From Actinernus sp. WN-2022 (Eukaryota > Cnidaria > Anthozoa > Actiniaria > Actinernidae), in NCBI GenBank assembly GCA_030867875.1, contig JAOWCC010001501.1, positions 30,152,792-30,216,791 of the forward strand: a DNA stretch of 64,000 bases, given 5' to 3'. Of this stretch, positions 56,201 to 62,337 are shown piece after piece; the first letter of the stretch is position 1, and each line of letters starts with the position of its first letter. The position numbers and the translations under genes were made by a program. The notes beneath the pieces were generated by a model that was not told the origin of the DNA, searched no databases, and saw only the letters and a list, made by a program, of their open reading frames with translations.

Positions 56201-59200
56201 GATTTAAAATGGTTAGGGTTTTTTCAAATTTGTGGGTTAGGTTTTAGAACTGTTTGTATGAAAATTCGACAAAATGAATTATTAATATGCTTACACTGAG
56301 AAAGCGCCAGAGTCAGCTCTGCTTTGTCAGTAATTTCTCTGTGCTACGTATCTAGAACAGAATATGAACGGTATATTACGCCATACATGATTATCCTATT
56401 CTCTACTGTTATACTAATTCACGCCCATTTGGGCCTCCGTTATATTGTTTAGCTTGGAATCTATTCTCACCGGGAGCTCCGCATACAATAGGCATATTAA
56501 TACTTATTACATAACCCGGGCAAGCGGAATTCGGTCCGTAGGAATGTGTTACGTAACCAGATGACGCTTTCCGTATATATAAAGCCTCGCCTTATTCAAT
56601 CAGTCCTCTTTAGTCTTGTCAACTAGACACGCAAGTCCGCTGCTACGCCCCACCTCGCTCCCCGCAGCGATTAACTTCTTTACCCTCACTGGGACTACCC
56701 GCTCTCAACCGCCACGGGCTGATCTCTCCCATAACTTAGTATCACCCTTGGCATTGTTTGCCGATGCTCTAGGTGAGAATATAGTACTATTCTAATTAAG
56801 TGTAATCATCCACACTTCACATAAGATCACTGTAGATCTGTTATATGATCAAAGGTACTGAGTATGTCAAGGCATGTTATATATTTCTCTTTCATGTATT
56901 TAACAGCCATATGTTCCCGTTAATGCTAGTTTTGAACTGCTTGTTGGAACTAGTTCATGAAGTCAAGCCCGACTTCATTTCAATTTTCCTTTTCTCGGTA
57001 AAGGACAGGTAAAACGTGACTCTAATTGGCTGAAATTGCGTACAGACACAACCAAGGAAAAGATAAAGCCAAACACCATGTAAGTTTCATTAATTTTATT
57101 GCAGTATTTTTTTAAATCAAAAAGGTACATTCAAACTTCATCCTGCAAACCTCGTCATAAAATATCCGTATACACAGGACAATTTCAATCAAAACGTCGC
57201 ACTATCATAATATGCACCATACCACGCAAGTCCGCCTGTTAACCCGAATAATAACGGCCATATGACCATAATCGCATTAAATTTGTGCAAGTTTCAATCT
57301 AAGAAACCCGAAGAACTTGAAAATCATGTCTCCGCTACGGAAGTCTCAAACTGTTTGGGGTTTTACTTATCGAGTATAGACCCTTTGCACGTGACGCCAT
57401 GTTGGTGTACAGGTAACAATAGATTCCTCGTTAGCTTCTTTTGTTCTGTACACCAACATGGCCGCCATGCCCTTTGTCATTTGAATCTCTGGAGATTGAG
57501 TGCAAACCATATATTGTAGTAAACCGAGGTTAACGCCAGCAGTCCGCCGAAGTAAGAGTTATAGATACCTTGAACCTCGGCATAAACCCATATACAACCC
57601 TCGGATTGTATGTGGCTTAAGTTCGCATATATTGACAAGGTTTTCGCAAAAGGGTATTCCTATGACATATAATTTCATTGAACGGCGGCTTAACAAAGAG
57701 CCGTTCTAAAAAGATACTAATTAAGACATTTTCCTTTCGAAGCATTAGTGTTTACGGTAGCCTGAAATTCAGCCGTCTTCGGTAGTCTAAGTAAATTATG
57801 ATGTAACTCTCTTGAGACGAATCTGCCGGAATCTCATTCTAAATAGAGAATCGAAGCACATGGTTTTCAGTAAGGCCGGTGAGTTTGGTAGTTTCGGGAA
57901 AAGTGCGACAGAAGGTTAACTTGTGCTCAACAAACGTGGTGCCCGATTATCATTTACTCATGGATTAAATGTTAACCGAGGATTCTGGTTCTCTTGGTAA
58001 AATCTAGGATTGCAATTAGAAACGTACTACTCATTCCTCATCAAACAATAACTTGTTATCTCTAAATCTGCATTCGTCTAGTAAAAACTCCAAACCAATG
58101 ACTACCGTTAATCCTAGATTAACTGAATCGGGCTGTTTTAGAAGCGACTTCTAAATACAGTAAAACGGAGTTGAAAACCGCAGTAAAGCCAAAGTTTTTC
58201 AACCCCTTCTCACTTTATCTAGAAACTCGCTTCTAAAACAGGCTCTGAGTGTTTTACATGGCTTCTCGAACTCCACTTTAAATGTAAAATGAACAATCTA
58301 AAAGTTTCGTAATGCGAGCTGTATTTGGAAATGATTTCTAAATATTCGTCATGGTCATGATTTCAATTGTATACACCTGATCAAATTATTAAAGTGCCAC
58401 TGTTATTGGCACTTTAAAGGAGAACTGAAGCCTAAAATCAACTTTAGCTCAATGAGTAGATCTAAACATGAAAATACACATACCAAAATGTATTTTACTG
58501 TGTTTTGCGTCAAAGGAAAGAAAATCTGCAAATCTTCCTCCCAACCGCCGCTAAGTACAGACGGCTCAATTCCTGTAATCTGTGACGAACGATACGGGGA
58601 ATAAATTAGTTTTGTCATGTATTTTTCGGCTTTGAATAGATGGACTAACGACTCATAATTGCACACTATTGTGCTTTCTTTGTGCTGAAGGTGTGATTGT
58701 TTTTCCTTTGGTATGCATGACGTACGATACGGGGGAAAAAGCACTGAATTGAGCCGCCACACAAACTAAATTTATCAGCGGAGAATCGGCTATTTTTCGG
58801 CCTTCAAAACGTATTTCCTCTTTTTAGAAGTGCACAACAAAGAAATAAAATAGCAGAACCTATTTCTCTTGAATACAAGTTTGTATAGTCGTCGGATTGA
58901 CTTAGGGTTCATGCAGTTCTCCTTTAATGAGTTTGAGAAGTTTTGTTAATCAGTTCTGTGTCCAACAATAATTAGTGTCTACTGAAGTATGGACTGACTA
59001 TATAATCAGGTCTGTACTGGGGTATATAAATAGGGGCCATCACGTGGTATCATTCAGAGCACAGGATTGGCTAGTACCCTTATGAATTATTAATGAGGTT
59101 TAGAAATACATCTATAACATAGCCACGATATAACGTGCGCTCTGATTGGCTAAAAAAACGTGTTTTATCAGAGTATAATACGTGGCTAAGGCTTTTTTAT

Positions 59201-59665
59201 TTGTTAAATAATTATTGGCAAAAAGTCTAATCAGATGATTATTCAGTATTGCAGGTGATGCAGACTGGCGCAGTGGTAAAACACTCCATTCTCAAAGCTG
59301 CGGTCCCGGGTTCCATTCCCGGATCGGGCACCGAATGTGAGTTAGGTGTGTTGTTGATTCCTTATCTGCATTAGAGGGTTTTTCTCCCTCCTTAAAATCA
59401 GCATGTGTTGTGTGTCGAAAACAGTTAATGTAGTGAGGAGTGTGTGAGGCGTAAAAGCAGGCTCATATCAGCTTTAAGCTGCCAAAATACTCAGCAGTAG
59501 TAGTGGTAGTGGTTGTGGTAGTAGACTGAATGACAATCAAGTTGTTATTATTTAAAAACAAATACGCACCTGCTCCAACGAAACCAGAGATCATCAGGGT
59601 CGTCGCCAAGAAAGTCAGTACACACGAAAAGGAAACAAAGCCTTCCATGTCTTTAATCTTTTCCC
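37842..59665 (-). CDS. Secreted C-type lectin gene, decaying cassettes (overview)
   Basis: On the minus strand a signal-peptide exon (59665-59570) is followed by four C-type lectin domain (CTLD) exons at 53.8, 47.7, 39.8 and 38.2 kb. The first exon ends in phase 1, and every cassette starts at acceptor CAG|AT (completing Asp of DPC) and ends in phase 1, so cassettes are skippable or interchangeable. Only the last is intact. CTLDs bind carbohydrate or protein outside the cell; in invertebrates many act in immune recognition, which is family knowledge and not shown here. The EPN sugar-specificity motif reads EPS and WND reads LND, so sugar binding is uncertain. The 3' end was not found: the last donor is good (T|GTAAGT), but read-through would stop after nine codons. 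Whether the cassettes belong to one transcript is inference. Confidence 0.7.
38241..39451. other. Lectin intron between the last two cassettes
   Basis: It contains the 142-bp MITE at 38643-38784. Nothing else was recognised. Confidence 0.5.
38643..38784 (+). repeat. MITE, 142 bp, CAGGGGCGGATCC ends
   Basis: CAGGGGCGGATCCAGGAAAT at the left is inverted at the right as TAAATCCGTCCCTG. A short direct repeat GGATAT flanks it. A second copy is at 7065-7181. Confidence 0.78.
39452..39844 (-). pseudogene. C-type lectin domain exon with stop codon
   Basis: Acceptor TTTACAG|AT and donor CAGA|GTAAGT are preserved, and the frame is open for most of the domain (DPCRHGFQYIVGRCYKLHL, TWSEAENSCAQEHAQLAIL, NEPSGDGTCGVLLNAH). 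A TAG at 39476-39474 replaces a Lys codon between EPCD and KHGFICQ. This removes the last Cys. Splice sites and reading frame suggest recent loss. Confidence 0.88.
39920..39999. repeat. Hairpin, about 33-base arms
   Basis: TTTTCAAAGTTTGCAAAATT followed by GCC pairs with GGCAATTTTGCAAACTTTGA; the loop is 12 bases (CGAGTCGCGTAA). It lies 75 bases upstream of the damaged lectin cassette's acceptor. Confidence 0.85.
40000..41599. other. Lectin intron, no recognised gene
   Basis: 1.6 kb. An inverted pair AATCCACCGTAC (41214-41225) / GTACGGTGGATT (41451-41462) and an AGATGGCGGC word at 41231 are seen. Frames on both strands at 40620-40900 have no recognisable motif. The 5' UTR of the LINE may start in 41.2-41.6 kb. 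Confidence 0.35.
41616..41852 (+). pseudogene. LINE ORF1 N-terminus, possible RNase H1 hybrid-binding-like domain
   Basis: Starts MSTRFYVWQTSDEAGVTEGD. The residues FYVW...GV...YNDCKKH...GGRCKRYNSKEEAIAALE resemble the RNase H1 N-terminal hybrid-binding (viroplasmin) pattern FY.V..G...GV...W.EC...V..F.GARFKKF.S.EEA. The aromatic/Cys/GGR/KRY spacing is similar but not exact. The frame is lost at the end of this segment, though the next frame continues as an acidic stretch. The domain call is a hypothesis. Confidence 0.45.
41853..42660 (+). pseudogene. LINE ORF1 coiled-coil region, split by a MITE
   Basis: The segments KIERLNTTLSIECNEQSIEL...KNALKEMKIDVYNKMEQLRD and KLKIEMKQLQKELHSINRNS are rich in heptad-like Leu/Ile/Met with charged residues, as in trimerising LINE ORF1 coiled coils. 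The MITE at 42179-42412 lies between them in the codon for Thr of GELT. The frames on either side match once element plus one target copy are discounted. Confidence 0.7.
42179..42412. repeat. 234-bp MITE with 9-bp target duplication CGAACTGAC
   Basis: Direct repeats at 42170-42178 and 42413-42421. Inverted arms of about 58 bases begin CGGCTGGTACAAAACGCAGG and contain AGGTCACAGG tandem words. The 9-base duplication points to a Mutator-like source. The interior is shared with 10137-10290. Confidence 0.9.
42685..42963 (+). repeat. Three in-phase 93-bp repeats in LINE ORF1
   Basis: AACGTCGATTCAAGTGCAAC-type unit starts are at 42685, 42778 and 42871. 93 bases equal 31 codons; the unit reads SQIRNTSQFNYPTRGTMSDR plus a QENNVDSSAT segment. 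The first/second boundary has a TAA where the third copy reads Ser-Gln. The repeats lie between the coiled coil and the esterase fold. Confidence 0.92.
43049..43920 (+). pseudogene. LINE ORF1 SGNH/GDSL esterase domain and tail
   Basis: Block I reads VILMLSDSIFRGI (catalytic Ser region, 43051-43089). Block III reads VHTGTNDVG (43212-43238, after a frameshift at about 43207). Block V reads YDDVHLN (43492-43512, after another frameshift). A Tyr/Arg/Asn-rich tail follows to a stop at 43918-43920. This esterase fold is characteristic of ORF1 in some CR1 and L2 LINEs. Confidence 0.8.
43951..44802 (+). pseudogene. LINE ORF2 endonuclease domain (AP type)
   Basis: About 280 open codons. Motifs in order: LGIWNIHGHKNK (N), FGVVETHG (E), GTVYFSP, IILQGDFNART (D/N), DRRGKLLIEACTENNLRTLN, and SLVDYVIS near the end. 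This is the exonuclease-endonuclease-phosphatase fold that nicks target DNA. The frame is lost after the last motif, where a terminal D-H motif (ISDHCQI in another frame at about 44820) follows. Confidence 0.9.
44803..46740 (+). pseudogene. LINE ORF2 reverse transcriptase, broken frames
   Basis: Across several frames: SINKLNNNKAPGHDNILNEI (45511-45590), KKGDRSDVNNYRGFTLLSAL near 45690, QGGFRKHHSTVDSIFIL, FSCFVDFKKAFDSIPKEKLF, GVKQGCMLSPTLFNLFISDL, and CLLHADDLVLLS. The last is the catalytic ADD box, with His for the usual Tyr/Phe. Then come LEVNITKTKVMIFNNNG and PILLYGSEIWVADD at about 46588-46630. At least three frameshifts and several stops (for example TGA at 46014-46016) prevent expression. 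Confidence 0.9.
47291..47687 (-). pseudogene. C-type lectin domain exon with 4-base frameshift
   Basis: Acceptor CTTACAG|AT and donor GAAG|GTAGGA are preserved. It is open through DPCSAGFQFIGDGCYKLHL, WRNAVKSCRTEHGRLAVL and NEPSGDGRCGSLLNAH to WHLNDA. There four extra bases relative to the intact copy (GATGCATGGACC against GATGAGCC) shift the frame and give a stop two codons later. In the shifted frame the domain end PCNSKQVFICE is still legible. Confidence 0.87.
47688..49076. other. Lectin intron with (GAA)n microsatellite
   Basis: 48516-48652 is a GAA/GAG-rich simple repeat that would read as poly-Glu; no gene context. Nothing else was recognised. Confidence 0.5.
49077..49238. repeat. 162-bp palindromic element
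   Basis: ACTTAATGACTGGTCCCGAG...GGGAACA arms are inverted with few mismatches (CATCGAGGATCGAGGG, GGGGACAGTCATTAAGT). The loop is made of GGAGTCGAGCC repeated three times. The open frames crossing it result from the palindrome. Confidence 0.8.
49724..52228. mobile_element. 2.5-kb inverted-repeat element, no transposase
   Basis: AGTTGTGGTTACACACACCG at the left is matched by CTGTGTGTAACCGCAACT at the right. Subterminal pairs include GGCGGTGTCGGACACG (50117) with CGTGTCCGACACCGCC (52038), and GTGATTGGTTAA with TGATTGGTCAA. The right arm has repeated TTTACCACGGGAAA words. The interior lacks any long frame, so it is non-autonomous or an old remnant. Confidence 0.65.
50792..50998. repeat. TA-flanked MITE, about 75-base arms
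   Basis: TA at 50790-50791 and 50999-51000. Left arm GAGGTAGTCGGCTAACTCTG...AATTCAGATCATGTGATGTA; right arm is its complement ending GATTACCTC. The TA duplication fits Tc1/mariner elements. It is nested in the 2.5-kb element. Confidence 0.85.
52708..52992. repeat. CAGGAGCCC-family MITE, intact, 285 bp
   Basis: Direct repeats ACAAAGC at 52701-52707 and 52993-52999 flank CAGGAGCCCATAACCAGGAG...CGCTCCTAGTTATGGGCTCCTG. Subterminal TGTCACAGCGTTTTACAAG and CTTGTGAAAACGCTATGACA invert. A duplication of 7-8 bases suggests an hAT-type source. Relatives: 11054-11377, and fragments at 28978 and 54676. Confidence 0.85.
53000..53730. other. Lectin intron, no recognised feature
   Basis: Nothing beyond short unassigned frames was seen. 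Confidence 0.4.
53731..53843 (-). pseudogene. C-type lectin domain exon, truncated and frameshifted
   Basis: Only the 3' third remains: CGVLLNAH, then four extra bases (CACACTGAAATGG against CACAAATGG), then KWNANWHGWKLNDESCNNKHGFICQ in the next frame (two segments). Donor CAGA|GTAAGT is intact. Homology stops abruptly at about 53843; upstream sequence is unrelated and runs into a repeat-T copy. Confidence 0.85.
54074..54926. mobile_element. TTAA-flanked element (piggyBac-like), 853 bp, with nested MITEs
   Basis: TTAA at 54070-54073 and 54927-54930. Ends AGTGCCCCTAAC and GTAGGGGCACT are inverted. It contains the GGATAAATCC MITE (54289-54430), and from 54463 the TTAGCCATTTCGTAAAC end of another family with a CAGGAGCCC fragment. 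The empty target is visible at 37487-37496. Confidence 0.8.
54289..54430. repeat. GGATAAATCC hairpin MITE
   Basis: TTCAAAGGGTGGATAACTTT at the left pairs with AAAGTTATCCACCCTTTGAA at the right. GGATAAATCC/GGATTTATCC words repeat in both arms. Confidence 0.8.
55469..55512 (+). mobile_element. SINE head fragment (tRNA-related)
   Basis: GGTTAGCTCAGTTGGGAGAG followed by a TGCGGGAG block matches the head of the SINE at 60838-61216 (minus strand). The body is missing. Confidence 0.6.
55717..56012 (+). repeat. Degenerate tandem array of GAGCGA...TCGCTC units
   Basis: About six units of 45-60 bases. Each has a GAGCGAYAGRGGTGACCTCGCTC-like core (GCGTTAGAGGTGATCTCGCT, AGCGATAGAGGTAATCTCGC, GAGCAACTGGGGTGACCTCG, GAGCGATCGCGACCTCGCTC) followed by a T-rich spacer with CGCTTAGAATTTTTGT. 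Each core can fold back on itself. Confidence 0.65.
56405..56770 (+). promoter_or_regulatory. Possible LTR or promoter with TATA box
   Basis: TATATATAAAGCC at 56573-56585, an initiator-like TCAGTCCT about 20-25 bases on, a CT-rich leader, and a consensus donor CTCTAG|GTGAGA at about 56770. Upstream, TGTTATACTAATTC at 56405 could be an LTR start. No gene or second LTR was found downstream, so it could be a solo LTR, an orphan first exon, or chance. Confidence 0.35.
57378..57509 (+). repeat. Hairpin MITE with ACATGGCGGC arms, copy 2
   Basis: Inverted relative to 22283-22424 with the same arms (CACGTGACGCCATGTTGGTG, CACCAACATGGCCGCCATG) and the same AATCTCTGGAGATTGAGTGC flank. Confidence 0.75.
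57510..58133. other. No recognised feature
   Basis: About 600 bases of intronic or intergenic sequence without identifiable content. Confidence 0.35.
58134..58388 (+). repeat. Dispersed repeat S, copy 2
   Basis: Same repeat as 21719-21990. It runs into the TTAA elements at its right end. Confidence 0.65.
58389..58417. repeat. Minimal TTAA palindrome
   Basis: TTAAAGTGCC...GGCACTTTAA with nine bases between. It has the termini of the TTAA families at 12083 and 54074 and almost no interior, so it is perhaps an extreme deletion derivative. Confidence 0.55.
58418..58923. repeat. TTAA-flanked MITE, 506 bp, AGGAGAACTG ends
   Basis: TTAA at 58414-58417 and 58924-58927. AGGAGAACTGAAGCCTAAAA and its complement at the right (CTTAGGGTTCATGCAGTTCTCCT) are inverted over about 28 bases. 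Its left TTAA is shared with the minimal palindrome. No transposase; the minus-strand frame inside has no recognisable motif. Confidence 0.8.
59262..59460 (+). mobile_element. tRNA-derived SINE
   Basis: A-box-like ACTGGCGCAGTGGTAAAAC and B-box GGGTTCCATTCCC, then a body with GAGGGTTTTTCTCCCTCC shared with the 13.4 kb copy. It lies about 110 bases past the donor of the signal-peptide exon, in antisense. Confidence 0.68.
59570..59665 (-). CDS. Signal-peptide exon of the lectin gene
   Basis: The ATG at 59648 starts MEGFVSFSCVLTFLATTLMI and SGFVGA, a short hydrophobic signal peptide with small residues before the junction. The donor GCAG|GTGCGT leaves phase 1, exactly what the CTLD cassettes need (G|AT gives Asp). 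An acceptor-like TTTCTCCAG precedes 59665, so a 5' UTR exon may lie upstream. The downstream frame with poly-Thr is intronic microsatellite. The link to the lectins is inferred from phase, strand and order. Confidence 0.65.
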
Positions 59666-60502
59666 CTGGAGAAATAAACAATAACAATATTGGGTAATGA
59701 TAATTACTTGTAATACCAACGCAGAACAGCGAGAAAACGTCTAACATGTCCGCACTAACTACGACATATTAAAATCTCTTGAAGCACAATACTCACATTT
59801 AACACCCTGCAGAAAGTCACGCGATGAAAATCTCAACGGATGAAATGGATGCAGATTTTTGCGCCTTTCGATAAAAAGGTGGGGACATTCACCTCTCTTG
59901 TATATTCGAGAGGTAAATAAATAATTTGTCACAGTCAATAGTGCAGCTTTTTCACTCGTGGATATGCCGAGTATATTGATTCTCTTGCATTGGTTATAGT
60001 TATGGTTCACCTGCTGTACATTCTCTGCCTTCAGATTCATTACAAGCTAGCTGTTCAATGCCAGCTTTTTCGGTCATCGAGTCTGTGGTGAGCAATAGGT
60101 TTTTCAAAATTACGAAGGAATCAAAATGGCTAAGCAAAATACAGTGACATGACTGAGAAGTGATCAAATCACAGCAATTGAAATAGAACCTGATCTCAGG
60201 ATCTGACCTTTAATCGTTTTCCAAAATTAAACAGCATTCCCTTATTCCTTGTTAATGGTTTTGAATAATAACCAAACAATTCCCCAACTTTGCTTTAAAA
60301 TGACGTTTCAATTGAACTTCAAATAAAGGGCCGGAAGAAACGAGTAATTCATTTCAATGCATAAGTGCCTCTTCTCTGACGTTTGTTTTGTATTGAAATG
60401 TTTTTATCAGTTTTACAGACTGATACTTTTCTCATAACGAAGTCTTCCAAATTTGCCTTTCTGTTTTATAGTCGGATAATTCTTAATATTCAAATAACTA
60501 TT
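59666..60502. other. Upstream of the signal-peptide exon
   Basis: Probable 5' flank or first intron of the lectin gene. No TATA box or 5' UTR exon could be fixed. A 93-codon minus-strand frame at 59759-60040 has no recognisable motif. Confidence 0.35.
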
Positions 60503-61700
60503 TTTCTGGAAGTGGAACAAATATTGGCTCCTTTGAGTTTACAGTTGGCAACACATATCGTTCAGTCAACACTGTGATTTCTTACCTTTATAGTAAACTT
60601 CTTCTACACTCTCAAGGAAGGCTTCGAGAAGTGAAGTATATACACTTGAATGTCGTGTATATATGCGCTGTTCGTTTGTCAATAACATGCATGGATACCT
60701 AAAGTGTTGTGTGGAATGGTATTCGCCAATAACTGATCAATATGTTTATATTGATTTTGTCCCAAGGCCATCCATGGGTCAATAACGACCCATTATTACA
60801 AGGGCCGTTAGTCGGATACCTAAAGTGGTGTGTGGAATGATAATAATAATAATAATGGCCATATTTATATAGCGTCATGGCGCTTTAGATATTACTTGCA
60901 TATCCCGTCAGTGATTTTTTTCGGACTGCTTACGGCGCTAATAGCTGCCACGCAGTTAACAATGTTGAGTGTGTAGTTAGCGCAATGGCCAGGCTGCTAT
61001 AGCGGATGACAATCCCCTGCTCTTTTTTGAGTAGTACAACAGCTTCTTTCACGTCCCCTTCAAGTACTGATTAGAAGTAAAAGGAGACAAGGCCAACGGC
61101 TTATATACGTCCCCCGGGATACGTCCTTGCCCAGGGACGCGGCCGGGGTTCTACTCTCCGACCTCCCGCACTCTAGACCGTGCTCTACCAACTGAGCTAA
61201 CCAGTGAAGCGGTAAAGATGATGGTGTTCCTCAATCACTTTCAATATGTTAATAGTGATTTTGTCCCAAGCCCATGATCATGTGTATATTGCATAATATA
61301 AGAAGATAAGAAGACAAGATTAGAATAGAAAAAAAGATAGTAAACTTCTTCTAGAAAATAAGTTAAATAGTTCGTGTGATGCGGTGCTCTTAAACATAAG
61401 TTGACGTTTTTAACGTAAGCTATTCTTGACCTGGTGAGCTAGATGTCAGATCTAAAATGAGCTCTTCATTTTAAGAAATTGATACCAATTTATCAGTTCT
61501 ATATAAAGTTTACATGATCTTCATGCAAACAATTTAACAAGATCTTAAAATTTTAACAATTTAGTCAGAAGTAGGAATGCAATGAGAAGATTATTTGCTG
61601 TTTACTTTGCATTCAGTCATTGAATAATCCCAAACAGAACAGGAAAACATATATCGCAGATTAAGATAATTAACAATAAACGCTAATAAAAAGCCTTTTT
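60503..61700 (+). repeat. Direct segmental duplication, copy 1
   Basis: Matches 62338-64000 in order: TTCTGGAAGTGGAACAAATA, TTGAATGTCGTGTATAT, CCTAAAGTGTTGTGTGGAAT, CCCATGATCATGTG, AACATAAGTTGACGTTTTTA, AGAAATTGATACCAATTTAT, AATAAACGCTAATAAAAAGC. It is interrupted by the SINE at 60838-61216, which copy 2 lacks. Confidence 0.85.
60838..61216 (-). mobile_element. Complete SINE with tRNA head and (ATT)n tail
   Basis: On the minus strand it starts near 61216 with GGTTAGCTCAGTTGGTAGAG (A box) and GGAGAGTAGAACCCC (B-box position). It runs through a body shared with 31567-31737 and ends in GGCCATTATTATTATTATTA at 60838. The matching position in duplicate copy 2 (about 62690-62697) has no insert, so it arrived after the duplication. 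The microsatellite tail suggests mobilisation by a CR1/L2-type LINE. Confidence 0.82.
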
Positions 61701-62337
61701 ATATTGTCTAATTCGGTATTTTGTAAAGCGCCCTCAACCCTTGCGTTTTTCTAAAGGAGACCAACATTATCCATTTATACTTAAACGCATTAAGGCTATA
61801 TAACGTGTTGTTCATCTCATTTTCTTCTATGTTCTTCTATGTTCCTTGACTCTTACTTTGAAGACAAAGCCAAGCTTCCTTGTCATAATGTCTTGAATGA
61901 ATATATTGAATGAAAATTGTCGAATGTATATTTTGAATGAATATAAAATACCTAAGTGGTCCCGTTTATAAAATGCTAAGGAAACTTACATGTATTTCTA
62001 AGTAAGATAATTTCCTGCTCTTGACATTTTCCATGCATGCAGACGGTAAATTGCGATTCTCAGCCAGTAAAATGATTTTCAACCAAGGTACTAATGCGTT
62101 GTGACTTTCATAGTGGTCAAAGAGATGCCAATTAATCCCAAAAATCGTTACGTTAACTCAAAGTAGAGACATGGTTTTGGTAAAATTTATTGGCAAAACA
62201 ACAAAGACGAAAATGACAGGATATCGGTACCACAAGTAAAGCGCTGCATGCCTTCTATATATTAGTGAAATTTACAAATCAAGTTCTGGAAGTTGCATAT
62301 TAATTTGTTACTGTTGACTGCTGTCCTCAAATAAAAT
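61701..62337. other. Spacer between duplicate copies
   Basis: AT-rich; nothing recognised. Confidence 0.4.

Noticed and set aside
59463..59569. Poly-threonine continuation of the signal-peptide frame
   Set aside because: It lies beyond a consensus donor and consists of a GTA/GTG microsatellite.
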